Translations under genes and position numbers: made by a program | Assembly (NCBI GenBank): GCA_012839395.1 | Contig: DUNJ01000055.1 | Span: 1-5,766 of the forward strand | Length of the DNA stretch: 5,766 nucleotides | Origin: Tepidimicrobium sp. | GTDB lineage: Bacteria; Bacillota; Clostridia; Tissierellales; Tepidimicrobiaceae | Direction of reading: 5' to 3' | The notes under the pieces: model-generated | Seen by the model: only the letters and a program-made list of their open reading frames with translations | What the model was told of the DNA's origin: nothing | Databases searched by the model: none | Shown: one piece after another, positions 5,289-5,766 of the stretch | How the letters are laid out: every line of letters starts with the position of its first letter | How positions within the stretch are numbered: the first letter of the stretch is position 1

Positions 5289-5766
5289 TTATAGATCAAT
5301 TTTATTTTCTATTAAATATCCCGTTCCCAGGAAGGTGAAGATTATAATTAATATGCTATATATAAAAGTTGCTATATTCAATAATATATTACCCATATCT
5401 CCAGATACCATCACGCCAAATTGATCTATATTTATATTGAGTCCGTAATTGAACATATCAATGGTTCCAGTTTTCAAGGTATTTAGATCTATATAATATG
5501 GCATTAATTGTGCCACCTTTACTTGACTATAGGTTATCAACGTGCTTAGTATTAAAAAGATTATAAACCATAATCCACCAATCCTCTTATTCCTAAAGGT
5601 AACCCTACCAAGAGCCATAGATAAATATATCAATACTAGCGTAGCAATACCGCTGATAACACCGGTTATAATAAAAGCTGTAAGCTCTTTATATGGTATA
5701 TCTATGCTTCTTATCATGGAAAATATTTCTGAAATATTTAACTCCATTGGGCTGAAAGCCAATAGC
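5289..5766 (-). CDS. Membrane protein, partial; likely C-terminal half of an ABC-2 type permease
   Basis: The reading frame stays open through the right edge of the window (5763-5765 is a sense codon), so the 5' end is missing. A TTG (5760-5762) and an ATG (5745-5747) are in frame, but neither has a visible ribosome site and I do not take them as starts. The visible part of about 157 aa has three clear membrane segments (about 27-48, 62-80 and 126-146, counted from the TTG). They are joined by a basic loop GRVTFRNKRIGG (52-63) and an extracytoplasmic loop of about 45 residues. The C-terminus GTGYLIENKIDL resembles the end of ABC-2 family permeases (typically YLLEKKVDL-like), which export or gate substrates with a partner ATPase. 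The ATPase would be expected upstream, beyond the window. The ABC-2 assignment is tentative. A terminator follows directly. Confidence 0.6.
   Translation of the reverse strand, partial: LLAFSPMELNISEIFSMIRSIDIPYKELTAFIITGVISGIATLVLIYLSMALGRVTFRNKRIGGLWFIIFLILSTLITYSQVKVAQLMPYYIDLNTLKTGTIDMFNYGLNINIDQFGVMVSGDMGNILLNIATFIYSILIIIFTFLGTGYLIENKIDL

Overview
The window is A+T-rich, with AGA/AGG/ATA-heavy codon use and strong AGGGTGAT-type Shine-Dalgarno sites. It carries a T-box riboswitch, which together suggests a low-GC Firmicute, most likely a clostridial or Tissierellia-type anaerobe. The organism is inferred from style and gene content only; no marker gene is present.

Layout, left to right. 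A perfect 48-bp palindrome sits at the left edge (1-48). A three-gene amino-acid ABC importer operon follows on the minus strand (59-2291). Its transcription order is substrate-binding lipoprotein, permease, ATPase. A minus-strand promoter (2636-2664) and a leader of about 300 nt (2323-2628) precede it. The leader is a T-box riboswitch with a complete antiterminator/terminator switch. Its specifier triplet reads CAC (His), and its acceptor-binding bulge reads UGGG, matching the unusual C73 discriminator of tRNA-His. The operon is therefore most simply a histidine importer switched on when tRNA-His is uncharged.

Divergent from this operon lies a small orphan gene (2754-2990, 78 aa, helical, unknown function). 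Its stop codon is buried in a 20-bp hairpin. Next on the plus strand is a SigA-like alternative sigma factor (3105-3935) that lacks the N-terminal region 1.1. Its stop codon overlaps that of a convergent minus-strand gene for a seven-helix M48A (Ste24-type) membrane zinc protease (3932-5164). A hairpin terminator (5255-5280) then ends the last gene, a membrane protein cut by the right edge (5289-5766) that resembles the C-terminal half of an ABC-2 type permease.

The only strongly integrated system is the T-box plus importer. The sigma factor, the protease and the small protein have no demonstrable functional link to it or to each other beyond adjacency. I found no CRISPR array, tRNA, rRNA, transposase or phage gene.
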